Position numbers and translations under genes: made by a program
Assembly: GCA_947447315.1 (NCBI GenBank)
Contig: CANFJD010000022.1
Span: 1 to 18,194, forward strand
Direction of reading: 5' to 3'
Source: Fimbriimonadaceae bacterium
Lineage (GTDB): Bacteria; Armatimonadota; Fimbriimonadia; Fimbriimonadales; Fimbriimonadaceae
Length of the DNA stretch: 18,194 nucleotides
Part shown: one piece after another, positions 7,474-14,770 of the stretch
How positions within the stretch are numbered: position 1 is the first letter of the stretch
How the letters are laid out: each line of letters begins with the position of its first letter
The notes under the pieces: generated by a model
Database searches by the model: none
The model's input: only the letters and a program-made list of their open reading frames with translations
What the model was told of the DNA's origin: nothing

Positions 7474-8180
7474 GAGGGAATCAGGCGGATGGTGGCAAAA
7501 ATGACACGGTGGCTAATTTTTAGGTACTGCTCCGAGCCCCTACCGGATTTGGCAAGAATGATCTCGGCTGCTTGCCGGGCCGGCATGGCGCCTCGGAATC
7601 CGAGATGGGCCACAAGGTCGGTGGCAACTGGGCCAGGCTTAATCGTCGTCACCCTCACTCCGCTGCGACTGAGGCGATTTCGAAGCGCTTCGGCATAGGC
7701 GTGGAGGCCCGCCTTGCTGGCATTGTAAACCGGTTGGCCGCGCCGGCCGCGATCTCCCGCAACGCTGCCGATGACGACGATCGTGCCCCGTCGGGACGAA
7801 AGAAACCGCTCCGCGGTCACGTTCAACCACGCGATCGCACCGGAAAGATTTGTTTCAATCATCGCGTGGTCCTTAGAAAAATTGAACTCGGTGGGAGCGA
7901 CATCCGGCATGATTCCACTGTTGTAGATGACCAAGTCTAACCCGCCGAGAGCGTCAGTACAGCGAAGAAAGACCTCGGCCGTGTCGTCAAATTTAAGGAC
8001 GTCCGCAACGATTGGGATCACGCGGTTTGGATATTCCTTCGCGAGCACTTGGAGACGGTCTCCGCGGCGGGCTACGGCGGCGACTCGGCAACCACTTTCT
8101 GCTAACTGTCGGACCAGTTCCGCCCCAATTCCCGATGACGCGCCGACCACAATCGCGAATTTATAGGCGCCTTGTCTCAA
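7446..8180 (-). CDS. dprE2: DprE2-like short-chain dehydrogenase (2'-keto intermediate reductase)
   Basis: 244-residue classical SDR: NAD(P)-binding GASSGIG at 13-19, NSG at 87-89, catalytic Ser139 (IGSVAG), Tyr152 and Lys156 (YNASK), and PGPVATDL. Two features point to DprE2 rather than a generic SDR: the AGDRGRRGQPVYNASKAGL block resembles mycobacterial DprE2 (AGERVRR...VY..TKAGL), and the C-terminus IPSWIFRWIPI matches its IPRSIFRKLPI end. Likely role: NADH-dependent reduction of the DprE1 product to polyprenylphosphoryl-D-arabinofuranose at the membrane. The start is TTG 8180, supported by GGAGG 6 nt upstream; it overlaps the UbiA gene stop by 4 bp (TTGA). It overlaps dprE1 by 28 bp downstream, implying coupled translation. 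Confidence 0.87.
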   Translation of the reverse strand: MRQGAYKFAIVVGASSGIGAELVRQLAESGCRVAAVARRGDRLQVLAKEYPNRVIPIVADVLKFDDTAEVFLRCTDALGGLDLVIYNSGIMPDVAPTEFNFSKDHAMIETNLSGAIAWLNVTAERFLSSRRGTIVVIGSVAGDRGRRGQPVYNASKAGLHAYAEALRNRLSRSGVRVTTIKPGPVATDLVAHLGFRGAMPARQAAEIILAKSGRGSEQYLKISHRVIFATIRLIPSWIFRWIPI

Positions 8181-9046
8181 GAAGTACCTCCAGCAAGGGC
8201 ATAAAGGGCGGTGGCGAGGAAGCCGAGGAGGGCTACCTGTAACTGGCGATCGCTAAACAAAATATTCTCCGGTTCTCCGCCTTCGTTTTGTCCGAACACG
8301 AGAAACACATACCTCATGATGCCGTAGACCACCCAAACGCTGGTTCCCACCAGCTGCGGATGCTGGTGGGCAGTATCAGAATCGATGCTATAAATACCAA
8401 AGCCGATGGCGGCCATGGACGCAGCGGCGATGAACATGGCATCCAAAGATTGTTGGGTGTAGCCGGTGAGCGAGTGCCTGGTTTGCCCGCGTTCCTCGCC
8501 CATCATCATAAATTCCTGCCGTCGCTTTCCAAACCCCATCATGAGGCTAAGCGAACCGGTACAAAACAAAAGCCAAGGGCTGATGACAGCCGAAATTGCT
8601 ACTGCTCCCAAAACGGCACGGAGAACAAATCCTGAGGCTAGGAGGTGCACGTCGGCCACCGGGACTCGTTTTAGCCCGAGATTGTAGCCAAGTTGCACGA
8701 CTAAGTAAATACCGACGATCAGAAGGGAGGACGGGCCGAGAATCGCGGCCGAAGACAGGCCAAGTGCCAGACACCCAATTCCCGCCGAGATGGCTGCCGG
8801 TTGCGAAACTTGGCCGGCGGCGATGGGACGGAATCGCTTTTTAGGATGCAGGCGGTCGCTGGCGGCATCTCTCAAGTCGTTGAAAACGTACACCGCAGAG
8901 CTGAGAAGAGAAATTGCGAGGAATGCCAAGACTGCTCTTTCCGCTAGAACTGGATTTCGGAATCCGTTACTGAACAGGAGTGCCGCAAAAACCAGCAGAC
9001 CTTTGGTCCACTGTTTCGGGCGGAGAAGCTTGAAAATGGGGGGCAT
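8177..9046 (-). CDS. UbiA-family polyprenyl-phosphate phosphoribosyltransferase (DPPR synthase-like)
   Basis: 289 residues, polytopic, UbiA superfamily. It begins LLRPKQWTKGLLVFAALLF, close to the R-P-x-Q-W-x-K-N start of mycobacterial DPPR synthase (Rv3806c). The first Asp-rich motif is NDLRDAASDRLHPKKRFRP plus IAAG, residues 56-78 (Asp57, Asp60, Asp64). The DRxHPxKRxRPIAAG part is the form seen in the phosphoribosyltransferase branch. A second conserved block, YNLGLKRVPVADVHLLASGF, carries Asp132; GFGKRRQE follows. DPPR synthase transfers ribose-5-phosphate from PRPP to polyprenyl phosphate, the committed step toward the D-arabinofuranose donor. The gene starts 14 bp after the rfbD-like gene and overlaps dprE2. 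A quinone or other aromatic prenyltransferase is possible from the fold alone, but the motif and neighbours disfavour it. Confidence 0.88.
   Translation of the reverse strand: MPPIFKLLRPKQWTKGLLVFAALLFSNGFRNPVLAERAVLAFLAISLLSSAVYVFNDLRDAASDRLHPKKRFRPIAAGQVSQPAAISAGIGCLALGLSSAAILGPSSLLIVGIYLVVQLGYNLGLKRVPVADVHLLASGFVLRAVLGAVAISAVISPWLLFCTGSLSLMMGFGKRRQEFMMMGEERGQTRHSLTGYTQQSLDAMFIAAASMAAIGFGIYSIDSDTAHQHPQLVGTSVWVVYGIMRYVFLVFGQNEGGEPENILFSDRQLQVALLGFLATALYALAGGTS
8187..8191 (-). promoter_or_regulatory. Ribosome-binding site of the dprE2-like gene
   Basis: GGAGG lies 6 nt before TTG 8180, within the last codons of the phosphoribosyltransferase gene. It is one of the strongest Shine-Dalgarno sites in the window and fixes a non-ATG start. 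Confidence 0.7.
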
Positions 9047-9060
9047 GCGTGCTCGCCGTA

Positions 9061-9918
9061 TTATGCGAGAGTCTCAACAAAGCTCGGGAGCGATTCGTTC
9101 AAAGGCGGGTGAAAATAGCATCCAGCTTGTACTAACTTCGTGCAATCGAGGGCACTAAATGCCGGACGACGGGTGGGCGTCGGGTAGTCCGACGTTCGGC
9201 ACGCCCGGACATTTTCGACTCGACCAACGGCCGCCAAAACCGCTTTACCGGCAAATGAATGCCAGGAGATAATTTCCGGTCCTGCTGCGTGGTAGGTGCC
9301 GGATGCAGGATTGTTTTCCGCAATCTTTACCAGCATTTCCGCCAGATAAGGAGCGTAGGTGGGGGTACCAATCTGGTCCGCCACTACATTGAGCGATTTT
9401 CCGGCTCGGTACGCGTTGATGATTGATCGGGGGAAGCACGCCCCATTTGGGCCAAAAAGCCAACTGGTTCGAACCACGGTAGCGAGACCAATCCCCGCGA
9501 GTGCTTCTTCTCCGTGAAGCTTAGAAGCACCGTAAGCACCGATTGGCGCTACTGGGTCCTCTTCCCGATAAGGGCTATTGGCTTGGCCATCAAATACGAA
9601 ATCGGTCGAAATATGGATGAGCCTAGCACCGATACTTTGGATTGTTGCGGCAAGATATCCCACTCCGAGCCCGTTCACTTCGAAAGTTGCTTGCCGCTCT
9701 GACTCCGCACGATCAACGGCGGTGTAAGCACAGCAGTTGATCACCACGTCGAAGTGGCCCGCCCGATTTAGGATCCAATCCGCATGATGTTCGAGATTGG
9801 TGATATCGAACTGCAAGTGGAAAAACGTCAGTACTTCATGTTGACGATCATGATCGGCCAAAGCGACGGTAACCGCCTGGCCCAACATGCCTCCGGCTCC
9901 TAAAACGGCGATGCGCAA
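9061..9918 (-). CDS. rfbD: dTDP-4-dehydrorhamnose reductase-like (RmlD/RfbD family)
   Basis: 285-residue extended SDR of the RmlD_sub_bind family: GAGGMLGQAV at 7-16, NCCAYTAVDRAE at 61-72, HISTDFVFDG at 102-111 and the catalytic YGASK with Tyr129 and Lys133. GTPTYAPYLAEML and GTYHAAGPEIISWHSFA are also family-typical. RmlD makes dTDP-L-rhamnose in the cytosol; relatives reduce other 4-keto sugars. rmlA, rmlB and rmlC are not in the window, so rhamnose as product is an inference. The start is TTG 9918, one base after the stop of the preceding gene, with GGAAG 9 nt upstream. Confidence 0.9.
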   Translation of the reverse strand: MRIAVLGAGGMLGQAVTVALADHDRQHEVLTFFHLQFDITNLEHHADWILNRAGHFDVVINCCAYTAVDRAESERQATFEVNGLGVGYLAATIQSIGARLIHISTDFVFDGQANSPYREEDPVAPIGAYGASKLHGEEALAGIGLATVVRTSWLFGPNGACFPRSIINAYRAGKSLNVVADQIGTPTYAPYLAEMLVKIAENNPASGTYHAAGPEIISWHSFAGKAVLAAVGRVENVRACRTSDYPTPTRRPAFSALDCTKLVQAGCYFHPPLNESLPSFVETLA

Positions 9919-9919
9919 G

Positions 9920-10294
9920 CTATGAGTCTTCCGCTTTCATTCGCGCAGCCGCCTTTCGGAGCGGAAAATCAAGTCCGATCTGAAGGAAGATCAGCAGGAT
10001 CGGCGCAAGGAATGCGACATAGTGCGCAACGATCATCGTTGTTGAGAATGGCGCAGCGTTGTAAACCGTGCTTTCATCCTTACCAGGGCCGAAACCGACC
10101 AGTCGGAAGAAGAACCGGCTGGCAACGAACGCCGCACCAATGTAGAAAAGGACGCTGAACCAACGGCCCCAGGTAAGGCGGCGATTCACTTTGAAACTGA
10201 TGAGACACAACACAAAGAACATCACTCCGAACACGGATAAAAATCCGGGCACCTTGACGATGTCCATGCTACTGTAAGGAATTTCGCTTTGCAT
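9920..10294 (-). CDS. Small integral membrane protein, unknown function
   Basis: 124 residues with three strongly hydrophobic segments, at about 17-34, 46-66 and 86-107, and a basic C-terminal tail (LRKAAARMKAED). I recognise no family motif. The gene lies 24 bp after galE and 1 bp before the rfbD-like gene, so it belongs to the same transcription unit. Its size and position recall the small GtrA-type membrane protein (Rv3789) beside dprE1 in mycobacteria, but I do not see GtrA sequence features and predict three rather than four spans. A role in lipid-linked sugar export is speculation from position only. Confidence 0.75.
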   Translation of the reverse strand: MQSEIPYSSMDIVKVPGFLSVFGVMFFVLCLISFKVNRRLTWGRWFSVLFYIGAAFVASRFFFRLVGFGPGKDESTVYNAAPFSTTMIVAHYVAFLAPILLIFLQIGLDFPLRKAAARMKAEDS

Positions 10295-10305
10295 GATAAA
10301 GTAAC

Positions 10306-10321
10306 TGATCGACTTCGATCA
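10306..10321. repeat. Short palindrome at the galE stop codon
   Basis: Arms TGATCGA and TCGATCA flank a 2-bp centre. The galE TGA lies inside it and the next gene starts 12 bp further on. Possible operator or small intercistronic hairpin; short enough to be chance. Confidence 0.5.
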
Positions 10322-11305
10322 ATCAGGGAAACCAACGGGGTGCTGGCGGTGCCAGTTCCACGCGTGGGTCACGATGGTGTCTAGATCCGCAAATTGCGGT
10401 ACCCAGCCAAGCTCTTGTCGAATTTTTTCGCTGGTCCCGATAAGCCTTGGGGGATCTCCCGGGCGCCGGTCAGCCATCTCGAACGGTACCGGGAGACCTG
10501 TGATTCGAGAAACGACGTCAATGACTTCTTTGACGCTGAATCCCTGGCCATTCGCCAGATTGTAAGTTGCCGAATCGCTGCCGGCTCGGAGAGCATTCAC
10601 GGCAAGTTCGTGCGCGGTGGCTAGGTCCAAAATATGGATGTAGTCACGAACGCAGGTGCCGTCCGGCGTATCGTAGTCGCTACCGAATACCTTAAGCGCC
10701 GGTGTCTTACCCTGGGCTGCGTAGATAGCCAACGGGATAAGGTGAGCTTCCGGACGGTGATCTTCTCCCAAACTTCCATCGGGCTCGGCACCCGCCGCAT
10801 TGAAATAACGCAAAATAACGGACTTCAACCCGTAGGCGCGATCGTAATCGGCAAGGATGCGCTCTACCGCTAGCTTAGTTTCTCCGTAGGGGTTGATCGG
10901 GTTCTGGGGATGTTTTTCGTCTAGCGGCAAGTACTGCGGATCGCCAAAGGTTGCACAAGTGCTGGAAAACACAAACTTGTTAACGCCATGCTCCCGCATC
11001 GTGTCTAGTAAGGTGAGGACACCGGCCGTGTTATTGTCCCAGTACTTTGCTGGCTCGGTTACACTTTCACCGACGTACGTGTAAGCCGCAAAGTGCATCA
11101 CCACGTCGATCTCCGGATAGGTCCTAAAGATCGATTCGAGATCTGCTTTGGAACGCAAATCCCCCACAACCAGTTGGCTTTCCTGAACGGCGGCAGCGTG
11201 GCCCTTTTCTAAATTGTCGAAAACCACGTGCGGCTCACCAGCCTTACGCAGCAGGGAAACCATGTGGGAACCGATATAACCCGCTCCCCCCACGACCAAG
11301 ATCAT
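10319..11305 (-). CDS. galE: UDP-glucose 4-epimerase
   Basis: 328 residues from ATG 11305. NAD-binding GGAGYIGSH at 6-14, FDNLEKGH at 29-36, SSTCATFG at 114-121 and catalytic Tyr140/Lys144 in NPYGETK. RYFNAAGA, EDHRPEAHLIP, RDYIHILDLA and RRPGDPPRL (positions follow in order) are all hallmarks of bacterial GalE. It interconverts UDP-glucose and UDP-galactose, or the N-acetyl forms, supplying galactose donors. An upstream in-frame ATG at 11338 would add eleven Trp/Tyr/Arg-rich residues before the Rossmann strand and is rejected. The TATCCT box 6 nt before ATG 11305 suggests the long minus-strand run starts here as a leaderless mRNA. Confidence 0.95.
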   Translation of the reverse strand: MILVVGGAGYIGSHMVSLLRKAGEPHVVFDNLEKGHAAAVQESQLVVGDLRSKADLESIFRTYPEIDVVMHFAAYTYVGESVTEPAKYWDNNTAGVLTLLDTMREHGVNKFVFSSTCATFGDPQYLPLDEKHPQNPINPYGETKLAVERILADYDRAYGLKSVILRYFNAAGAEPDGSLGEDHRPEAHLIPLAIYAAQGKTPALKVFGSDYDTPDGTCVRDYIHILDLATAHELAVNALRAGSDSATYNLANGQGFSVKEVIDVVSRITGLPVPFEMADRRPGDPPRLIGTSEKIRQELGWVPQFADLDTIVTHAWNWHRQHPVGFPD

Positions 11306-11311
11306 GCGCCT

Positions 11312-11317
11312 AGGATA
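11312..11317 (-). promoter_or_regulatory. Candidate -10 box (TATCCT) for a leaderless galE-operon mRNA
   Basis: TATCCT, six bases, then ATG 11305. This sits at the head of the nine-gene run, in the 96-bp divergent gap facing the metallophosphoesterase gene. A TTGATT occurs about 15 bp upstream of the box, which is short for a -35 spacing. Confidence 0.4.
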
Positions 11318-11401
11318 CCAGTACCATTGCCGAATCAAAGAATTAGGAGGTCGGTCGTAGATAGTAAGCCGCCGACGGATTCACGGCGAAAACGTCGCCG
11401 C

Positions 11402-12196
11402 ATGATCACACGGAGGGCACTTCTTACTGCCGCCGGGATCTCTCTGGCGGTCGGTTTGGACCAAGCTCGGAGTGAGGCAGATCGGTTGCAGGTCGAGCAT
11501 CATCATCTTGGCTTGCCAAACTGGACACTCGGGAACTTGCGGATCGCCTTTCTAACCGATTGGCACCTGAGTAGCGAGCGCGCCGAGCGAAGAACTCGCG
11601 AGGCTATAGATATCGCACGAAGCTACAAGCCGGATCTGATCCTATTGGGTGGAGACTACATCAGCTCTGCACTCCGCTGGCAGCCGTCGTGGATGAAAAC
11701 TTGTTTGTCCGACTTGAGCGCTATTAAGTGTCCTGTGACTGGAGTATTTGGTAATCACGATCTGGAAGCCCGTATTCAAATTGGCCAGATGATGCGTGAG
11801 GCGGGAATGCCACTACTCGTCAATGAAGTGACGACAATGTCTGGCCTGACTTTGGTGGGAATCGACGATGGAATCACTGGATTTCCAAATCTAGAAATGG
11901 TCCTGGCGTTCCGAGACAAGGCGAATGTAGTGCTCCTGTTTCACGAGCCAGACTATGCCGAAGGTTTGGTGCAAAATGCTTGTCTGACCCTGTGCGGACA
12001 TACGCACGGGGGGCAGATTTGCTTGCCGGGTGGATTTCCAATGCATCTACCCAAGGGCGGGCGAAATTTCGTGGGTGGATCGTTCGAAATTGACCGAAAG
12101 CTCATGTATGTCAGCCGCGGTATTGGCACTTCGGGTCCGTCGATAAGAGCCTTTTGCCGGCCTGAGATTTCCATTCTAGATTTGCGCCCTGGCTAG
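11402..12196 (+). CDS. Exported metallophosphoesterase (YkuE/YaeI-like)
   Basis: 264 residues from ATG 11402. A twin-arginine-like N-terminus (ITRRALLTAAGISLAVGL) suggests Tat or Sec export. The calcineurin-like metallophosphatase motifs follow in order: TDWHLS (Asp53, His55), GGDYIS (Asp85), GNHD (Asn118-His119) and GHTHGGQICLP (His200, His202). The GHTHGGQ form is typical of the YkuE/YaeI group, which includes phosphatases acting at the membrane and UDP-diacylglucosamine pyrophosphatase-type enzymes. The substrate cannot be read from sequence. The frame is open back to 11228, but that part lies over galE. AGGAGG at 11345-11350 is in the leader yet has no start codon at usable distance. glmS follows after 34 bp. 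Confidence 0.87.
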   Translation: MITRRALLTAAGISLAVGLDQARSEADRLQVEHHHLGLPNWTLGNLRIAFLTDWHLSSERAERRTREAIDIARSYKPDLILLGGDYISSALRWQPSWMKTCLSDLSAIKCPVTGVFGNHDLEARIQIGQMMREAGMPLLVNEVTTMSGLTLVGIDDGITGFPNLEMVLAFRDKANVVLLFHEPDYAEGLVQNACLTLCGHTHGGQICLPGGFPMHLPKGGRNFVGGSFEIDRKLMYVSRGIGTSGPSIRAFCRPEISILDLRPG

Positions 12197-12217
12197 GTGG
12201 GCAGCTTTCCTACGCGC

Positions 12218-12223
12218 TACAAT
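12218..12223 (+). promoter_or_regulatory. Candidate -10 box (TACAAT) for leaderless glmS
   Basis: TACAAT, seven bases (CAAAGGC), then the glmS ATG at 12231. The gap to the preceding stop is only 34 bp, too small for a glmS ribozyme. No -35 match is visible. Confidence 0.45.
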
Positions 12224-12230
12224 CAAAGGC

Positions 12231-14060
12231 ATGTGTGGGATTGCCGGTTATGTTGGCTCAAAGAATGCTGTCGAAGTTGCCTATGACCAGCTGAAACGGC
12301 TGGAATACCGGGGTTACGATAGTGCTGGTATTGCCATGCAAACTCCGGATGGAATCCGAGTCGTAAAGAAAGCGGGAACACTCAACCACCTTCGCGCTGA
12401 GTTGGATGCTCACCCGTTAGAGGCCTCTTGCGCCATTGGTCACTCACGTTGGGCCACTCATGGCGGACCTACCGACGCCAACGCGCATCCGCACTTTGAT
12501 TTTGATCAGACGATTGCCGTACTCCATAACGGAATCATCGAAAACTACTTGGAATTACGGGATGAACTGGTGGCCAAGGGCCATACCTTCCGGAGCCAAA
12601 CCGATACCGAAATAGCGGCTCACGTCATTGGCCTAGAATATTCCCAGGGCGGTTCCTTGCTAGAAGCCGTGCGACGGGCCGTGAAGCGTTTCCGAGGCGC
12701 TTACGCACTGGTAATCATTTCCAATCGCGAATCCGAGACGATCGTCGCGGTCCGCCAGGCGTCTCCGCTGGTGGTGGGGCTGGGTGAGGGAGAAAATCTA
12801 TTAGCCAGCGATATTCCGGCCTTGTTGCCGTACACACGCGAGGTCATCGCCCTTGAAGAAGGGCACCTGGTGGAGTTGACGCGTGATCGAGTGCGGTTGG
12901 TGGATGCCGACGGACGAGAGCTTCCCATTGTTAGCAAGCATATCGATTGGGATGTGGAATCAGCCGAGCGCGGTGGCTATGACCACTTTATGCGCAAGGA
13001 GATTCACGAACAGCCGCAAGTCATTAGGCAGTGTTTAGCCGGTCGAATAACCCCAGAGGATGGCGTTCGACTCGAAGGAACATTTAGCGACAATGTTTGG
13101 GCCGAGATAGACCGCGTCAACATCATCGCTTGTGGTACGGCTTACCACGCGGGGCTGATGGGCAAGCACTTGTTCGAGAAGTTATTACGACTTCCGACCG
13201 ACGTCTACTATGCCAGCGAATTTCGATACGGTGATCCCGTTTTGTCTCAAAAATCTCTCGCGATCTTTGTCTCTCAAAGTGGCGAGACAGCCGACACTCT
13301 GGCCGCACTGAAACTCTGTAAAAAGAACCGCATTCGCACCCTTGGAATCGTTAACGTGGTTGGTTCCAGCATTGCCCGGGAATGCGACCGGACGATCGCT
13401 ACCCAAGCTGGCCCAGAAATCTCGGTCGCCAGCACCAAGGCTTACACCGCTCAAGTCATCGTCCTTTCCCTGTTGGCGCTCCACATAGCGCAGGTCCAGG
13501 AAACTCCGGGTTTACGGGTGGAAGAATGGGCCCAGGCTCTGCGTGACTTGCCGGAACTAGCAAGTCAAGTTTTGGAACTAGAAGACGAGGTGATCTCCAT
13601 TGCCGAAAAACTGGTGGATATGCCTCTCTGCTTTTTCCTCGGCCGGGGTGCTGACGCTTACGTGGGCTATGAAGGTGCTCTAAAGCTGAAGGAAGTAGCG
13701 TACATCCCGACCCAGGAGTCTCCGGCTGGAGAAATGAAGCACGGACCGTTAGCGTTGGTAGAAGAGGGTGTGGTATCCGTTTTCGGAGCGACCGAGCCAT
13801 TCACATTCGACAAAGTTGTTTCAAATATGAAGGAAGTGCAGGCTCGAGCGGGTACCGTATTAGGCATCACATGCGACTCTACGGGGACCATCGCGAAAGC
13901 GGCGGATCTAACACTGATGTTCTCACCCTCAAGATTCGACTTTTTGAATGCTTTGTTAAGTGTCATTCCCATGCAGTTACTGGCTTATCATTTGGCTCGG
14001 TTGAGGGGTTGTTCTATTGACCAGCCAAGAAATTTGGCCAAATCAGTCACGGTTGAATAG
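12231..14060 (+). CDS. glmS: Glutamine-fructose-6-phosphate aminotransferase (isomerising)
   Basis: 609 residues, the standard GlmS length. The N-terminal Ntn glutaminase domain starts MCGIAGYVGS with nucleophile Cys2, followed by LEYRGYDSAG, GHSRWATHGGPTDANAHPH and LHNGIIENY. Two SIS sugar-isomerase domains follow, with ACGTAYHAG, SQSGETADTLAALK and ISVASTKAYTAQ in the first and FLGRGADAYVGYEGALKLKE and ESPAGEMKHGPLALVE in the second. The C-terminus NLAKSVTVE is typical. It makes glucosamine-6-phosphate for UDP-GlcNAc, feeding peptidoglycan and surface glycans. ATG 12231 is fixed because the mature protein must begin with Cys2. The sugar phosphotransferase gene starts 5 bp after its stop, so the two are probably co-transcribed. 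Confidence 0.98.
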   Translation: MCGIAGYVGSKNAVEVAYDQLKRLEYRGYDSAGIAMQTPDGIRVVKKAGTLNHLRAELDAHPLEASCAIGHSRWATHGGPTDANAHPHFDFDQTIAVLHNGIIENYLELRDELVAKGHTFRSQTDTEIAAHVIGLEYSQGGSLLEAVRRAVKRFRGAYALVIISNRESETIVAVRQASPLVVGLGEGENLLASDIPALLPYTREVIALEEGHLVELTRDRVRLVDADGRELPIVSKHIDWDVESAERGGYDHFMRKEIHEQPQVIRQCLAGRITPEDGVRLEGTFSDNVWAEIDRVNIIACGTAYHAGLMGKHLFEKLLRLPTDVYYASEFRYGDPVLSQKSLAIFVSQSGETADTLAALKLCKKNRIRTLGIVNVVGSSIARECDRTIATQAGPEISVASTKAYTAQVIVLSLLALHIAQVQETPGLRVEEWAQALRDLPELASQVLELEDEVISIAEKLVDMPLCFFLGRGADAYVGYEGALKLKEVAYIPTQESPAGEMKHGPLALVEEGVVSVFGATEPFTFDKVVSNMKEVQARAGTVLGITCDSTGTIAKAADLTLMFSPSRFDFLNALLSVIPMQLLAYHLARLRGCSIDQPRNLAKSVTVE

Positions 14061-14065
14061 AACAA

Positions 14066-14767
14066 ATGTTAGATACGTCGACCCCGGAAACTCCCACACA
14101 AGCCACACCAACCAATCTGCCGCGATTTGCCGCGAATTTGGCGAAACGCGGCAAATATGGCTACCAGAGTTACCGAAAGTGGAAGCGACTGATCGACATC
14201 CTCGCAAGCATAGCGGCGCTCATTATCTTCGGGCCACTGATGCTGTTGATTGGCGCTTTGGTTGCGAGTAAGGACGGCTTTCCGGTCATTTTCAAGCAAC
14301 GCCGCATCGGTGAAGGCGGACGAATTTTTCAAATGTATAAGTTTCGTAGCATGGTGAAGCATGCGGAAGAAGTGTTACGAAAGGATCCGGCACTGTGGGC
14401 CGAGTTTCAGAAAAATTTTAAACTCGATCCAGATCCGCGGATCACGAAGGTTGGCGGATTTATCCGCAAGACGAGCCTTGACGAACTGCCGCAATTCTGG
14501 AATGTCTTGAAGGGCGATATGAGCGTAGTGGGCCCGCGGCCCATCATTGAGAAAGAGCTTTCAATGTATGGCGATCGCCAGCAACTTTATCTCTGTATGA
14601 AGCCGGGCTGCGCGGGGCTGTGGCAGTGTTCGGGGCGGTCAGAAACGTCCTACGAAGAGCGGATCGAGCTGGATGAGCAGTACTATCGCACCGCAAGCGT
14701 TCGTAACGATATCAAAATTCTGGTCATAACCCTGATCACCATTATCAAGCGTGAAGGCGCTAAGTAG
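14066..14767 (+). CDS. Polyprenyl-phosphate sugar phosphotransferase (WbaP/PglC-type glycan initiator)
   Basis: 233 residues, bacterial sugar transferase family (PF02397). After a polar 35-residue leader rich in Thr and Pro comes one hydrophobic membrane segment ([20 protein letters not shown], 42-61), then [21 protein letters not shown], residues 76-96. The Asp139-Glu140 catalytic dyad sits in [20 protein letters not shown], followed by VVGPRP. These monotopic enzymes transfer a sugar-1-phosphate from a UDP-sugar to undecaprenyl phosphate, starting O-antigen, capsule or glycoprotein glycans. The donor sugar cannot be told. The protein corresponds to the C-terminal half of WbaP and lacks the N-terminal multispan domain. 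It ends 3 bp from the stop of the convergent glycosyltransferase gene. Confidence 0.93.
   Translation: MLDTSTPETPTQATPTNLPRFAANLAKRGKYGYQSYRKWKRLIDILASIAALIIFGPLMLLIGALVASKDGFPVIFKQRRIGEGGRIFQMYKFRSMVKHAEEVLRKDPALWAEFQKNFKLDPDPRITKVGGFIRKTSLDELPQFWNVLKGDMSVVGPRPIIEKELSMYGDRQQLYLCMKPGCAGLWQCSGRSETSYEERIELDEQYYRTASVRNDIKILVITLITIIKREGAK
14125..14156. repeat. Perfect 10-bp inverted repeat inside the 5' coding region of the sugar phosphotransferase
   Basis: Arms ATTTGCCGCG and CGCGGCAAAT are separated by 12 nt, beginning 59 nt after the ATG. They encode the polar leader, so the bases are less constrained than in the catalytic domain. Could form an mRNA hairpin that tempers translation; could be chance. 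Confidence 0.6.
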
Positions 14768-14770
14768 AGG

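Noticed and set aside
11228..11401. Upstream extension of the metallophosphoesterase
   Set aside because: The first part is antisense to galE, and the extension would bury the RR-type signal peptide behind 58 residues.
12197..12230. glmS ribozyme or other leader RNA
   Set aside because: Only 34 bp separate the genes, far too short for the ribozyme.
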